51,593 nt of DNA from Pseudomonas sp. R5(2019) (GTDB lineage: Bacteria; Pseudomonadota; Gammaproteobacteria; Pseudomonadales; Pseudomonadaceae), in NCBI RefSeq assembly GCF_009905435.1, contig NZ_JAAAMT010000042.1:1-51593 (forward strand), read 5' to 3'. The notes under the pieces are model-generated. The model was not told the DNA's origin and made no database searches. It saw only the letters and a list, made by a program, of their open reading frames with translations. This document shows, one piece after another, positions 50,124 to 51,593 of this stretch. A program made the translations under genes and the position numbers. Every line of letters starts with the position of its first letter. The first letter of the stretch is position 1.

Positions 50124-50360
50124 TCATAGCCGAAGGCTGGCTTGGGCAGCCTTCAGCTTTTCTCGCTCCTGCCTTCGTCGATCCCTGAACGCTTGGGCGG
50201 TGGGCCGTTCATGCAGGACATGAGCAATGCGAGCACTCCGGTGGCAGACGAATCCGAGAGGCACAAGGTAGCACTCGCCGTTCGCATCGAATCCCACGCG
50301 CACAATGCGCTCGACACTGAGTAGATCATCGATCTCCGCCTGGCTCAGCTGCTTGAACAT
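50124..50360 (-). pseudogene. Pyridoxamine 5'-phosphate oxidase-family protein, truncated
   Basis: The 78 residues start MFKQLSQAEIDDLLSVERIVRVGF and run to YLVPLGFVC, the first strands of the FMN-binding split barrel; family members are about 150. After about residue 43 the sequence (HERPTAQAFRDRRRQEREK) no longer fits and seems to come from inserted DNA. GGAG precedes the ATG. It overlaps the end of the GST gene by 35 bases, so the two were once a coupled pair. Confidence 0.65.
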
Positions 50361-51021
50361 GATTCTTCTCCAAAGCTGGTGGCTTGCCGGTGTTGATCGC
50401 CAATTGAGCGGCGAAAGCCCGCTTATAGGCGGGCCGCGCTTCGCCACGCGCGACATAAGCGGCCAGGTTCGGATATTCGTCCAGAATGCCCGATGATTTC
50501 AGCCTGAGCAGCACCGACACCATCATCAGGTCGCCCGCGCTGAACGCACCATCGAGCCAGTCGGCATCACCCAGGCGACGGGAAAGCTGGTCCAGCCGGG
50601 CGCAGACGCGATCCTCGACCAGAGGCAGGCGCTCCTTACACCAAGGCTTGTCGCCCTCCAGAAGCCTGGCGTTTCCGAGTTCAAGGATCGGCGGCTCCAC
50701 TGTGTTGAGTGCGGCAAACATCCATGTGATCGCGCGAGCCCGGGCATTGGCATCGTCCGGCAGCAGGCCCGCATGGTGCTCGGCGATATGGAGCACGATC
50801 GCCCCTGTTTCGAACAGGAAAAGATCGCCTTCCTCATAGGTCGGAATCTGACCGAAAGGATGAAGCGCCTGATGCGTGGGTTCCTTCATCGCACGGAACG
50901 AAACAAGGCGAACCTCATAGGGTTGGCCCACTTCTTCAAGCGCCCAGCGGACGCGCGTATCACGCGCCAGTCCTTTGCCGCCGTCAGGTGACCGTTCAAA
51001 GGCGGTAATGGTGATGGTCAT
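50326..51021 (-). CDS. Glutathione S-transferase
   Basis: A 231-residue cytosolic GST. The thioredoxin-like N-terminal domain has SPDGGKGLARDTRVRWALEE, the cis-Pro segment GQIPTYEEGDLFLFETGAI with the Glu/Thr glutathione contacts, and the all-helical C-terminal domain follows (DADWLDGAFSAGDLMMVSVL as N-capping motif). The ATG at 51021 is preceded by a strong AGGAGGAG. The substrate is unknown. Confidence 0.93.
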   Translation of the reverse strand: MTITITAFERSPDGGKGLARDTRVRWALEEVGQPYEVRLVSFRAMKEPTHQALHPFGQIPTYEEGDLFLFETGAIVLHIAEHHAGLLPDDANARARAITWMFAALNTVEPPILELGNARLLEGDKPWCKERLPLVEDRVCARLDQLSRRLGDADWLDGAFSAGDLMMVSVLLRLKSSGILDEYPNLAAYVARGEARPAYKRAFAAQLAINTGKPPALEKNHVQAAEPGGDR

Positions 51022-51169
51022 CGTGAGGCTCCTCCTGGCGAAAATCATCGGCTGCGGGGCTGGCAAGCTGTCAAGGCAAACTCACCGAGATTGAAGACGA
51101 TCCCTTTCCGTGTCCGGTTTGTCTGCATAGCACACTTGCGCCCGGCGGAATTATCGACTGACATGGAAA

Positions 51170-51320
51170 TACTCAGCTGTGGGTTGTGTGCGTCCTAACT
51201 ACTGCCGTGGAGTCGATCATCCAGGTGTCCAGATCGATCAGCCCTTCCCCCACGATTCCCAACACACGCATCGTTCGCCACACGTACGCATTATTCAAAC
51301 TGCTGGAGCGAAAAAAATAC
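51170..51320 (-). pseudogene. Probable transposase fragment
   Basis: On the minus strand a 47-codon stretch (NNAYVWRTMRVLG, then LIDLDTWMIDSTAVVR) ends in TGA. DTWMIDST resembles the first catalytic Asp region of DDE transposases. No ends or repeats are recognisable. The rest of 51022-51593 has no convincing gene. Confidence 0.4.
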
Positions 51321-51474
51321 TTTGCCCTCAGCGCAGCCTAATCCCTCATTCAAGCTGACCCGACTGCGTTGGGCCGCTTCATTAACACCGTGCACCCCCG
51401 GTGTAGGCACAGCACATTTGGCACAAAGCCGCTTGCAGCGGTCGCGTGGCCTAGCAGGGAAACGTACCTTTAAG

Positions 51475-51502
51475 GGTGTCGAATGGACTTCAATTCGACA
51501 CT
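51475..51502 (+). terminator. Hairpin with T-rich tail near the window end
   Basis: GTGTCGAAT and ATTCGACAC form a perfect 9-bp stem around ggacttca, followed by TCCTTTT. No gene is clearly attached to it. Confidence 0.4.
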
Positions 51503-51593
51503 CCTTTTGCGTTTCCGGCTTATACGGTTCTCAGCGACCCAGCGGGTCACCGTGAAGTCGATCTCCGGGACACCTTGGAGCATTTCGCTCGGG

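Noticed and set aside
51335..51420. Possible integron attC-like or other dispersed repeat (CCTAATCCCTCATTCAAGC...)
   Set aside because: It resembles the start of sequences seen near cassette recombination sites, but no matching GTTAGGC end or fold could be found.

Overview
The window is very probably chromosomal DNA of a Pseudomonas of the P. fluorescens complex. The evidence is a high-GC, densely coded sequence, two OprD-type porins, many pseudomonad REP-type inverted repeats (TGTAGGAGC... and GTGGGAGCGG... arms), and the 3-hydroxybutyrate locus bdhA - GntP permease - hbcR in the order I recall from P. aeruginosa. No tRNA, rRNA, CRISPR array or intact transposon was seen.

Layout. 1-4.1 kb: the 3' part of acs with its terminator, then a divergent FAD amino-acid-type oxidoreductase / LysR pair resembling families tied to aminophosphonate use. 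4.1-5.5 kb: an OprD porin. 5.5-18.4 kb: a probable regulon around a Nac-like LysR gene (8744-9655). On its left, read leftward, are an aminotransferase and a DHA2-type MFS transporter. On its right are a biotin carrier, biotin carboxylase, PxpB, PxpC, a second carrier-like protein and PxpA, followed by an SDR and a complete polar amino acid ABC importer. Three of the promoter regions share one arrangement: ATA-N9-TAT followed at a fixed distance by CGTCTT, which runs into a -35 element with a -10-like hexamer 17 bp further on. A fourth ATA-N9-TAT lies before the LysR gene. I read this as a nitrogen- or amino-acid-scavenging regulon built round a split, urea-carboxylase-like biotin enzyme combined with 5-oxoprolinase subunits.

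18.4-21.9 kb: a composite REP region that includes a 214-bp MITE-like element, then an arginase-family protein with an altered metal motif, an EamA transporter and an AraC regulator. 22.1-32.7 kb: a catabolic cluster of unknown substrate, built from paralogous pairs: two GMC oxidoreductases, two Old Yellow Enzymes of different classes, two SnoaL-like proteins and two AraC regulators (one at 21 kb), plus an EthD protein, an MFS transporter and an outer-membrane channel. It ends at a clear terminator at 32783-32805.

33-38.7 kb: an AtoE-type short-chain fatty acid transporter, a decayed group II intron 3' end, a YbhB-like PEBP protein, a BNR-repeat protein translationally coupled to a MoaD/ThiS-like protein, an IS5-type transposase scrap and a second OprD porin. 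38.9-44.4 kb: a LacI regulator, an iron/polyamine/phosphonate-class ABC importer and a GpdQ-like phosphodiesterase, probably one organophosphorus uptake-and-cleavage operon. 44.9-48.8 kb: 3-hydroxybutyrate catabolism, with a good sigma-54 promoter and an upstream activator-like site.

48.8-51.6 kb is a decay zone. It holds an 18-codon ABC ATPase tail abutting a 5'-truncated, frameshifted MnxG-like multicopper oxidase, a GST gene followed by a truncated pyridoxamine-phosphate-oxidase-like gene, and a transposase scrap.
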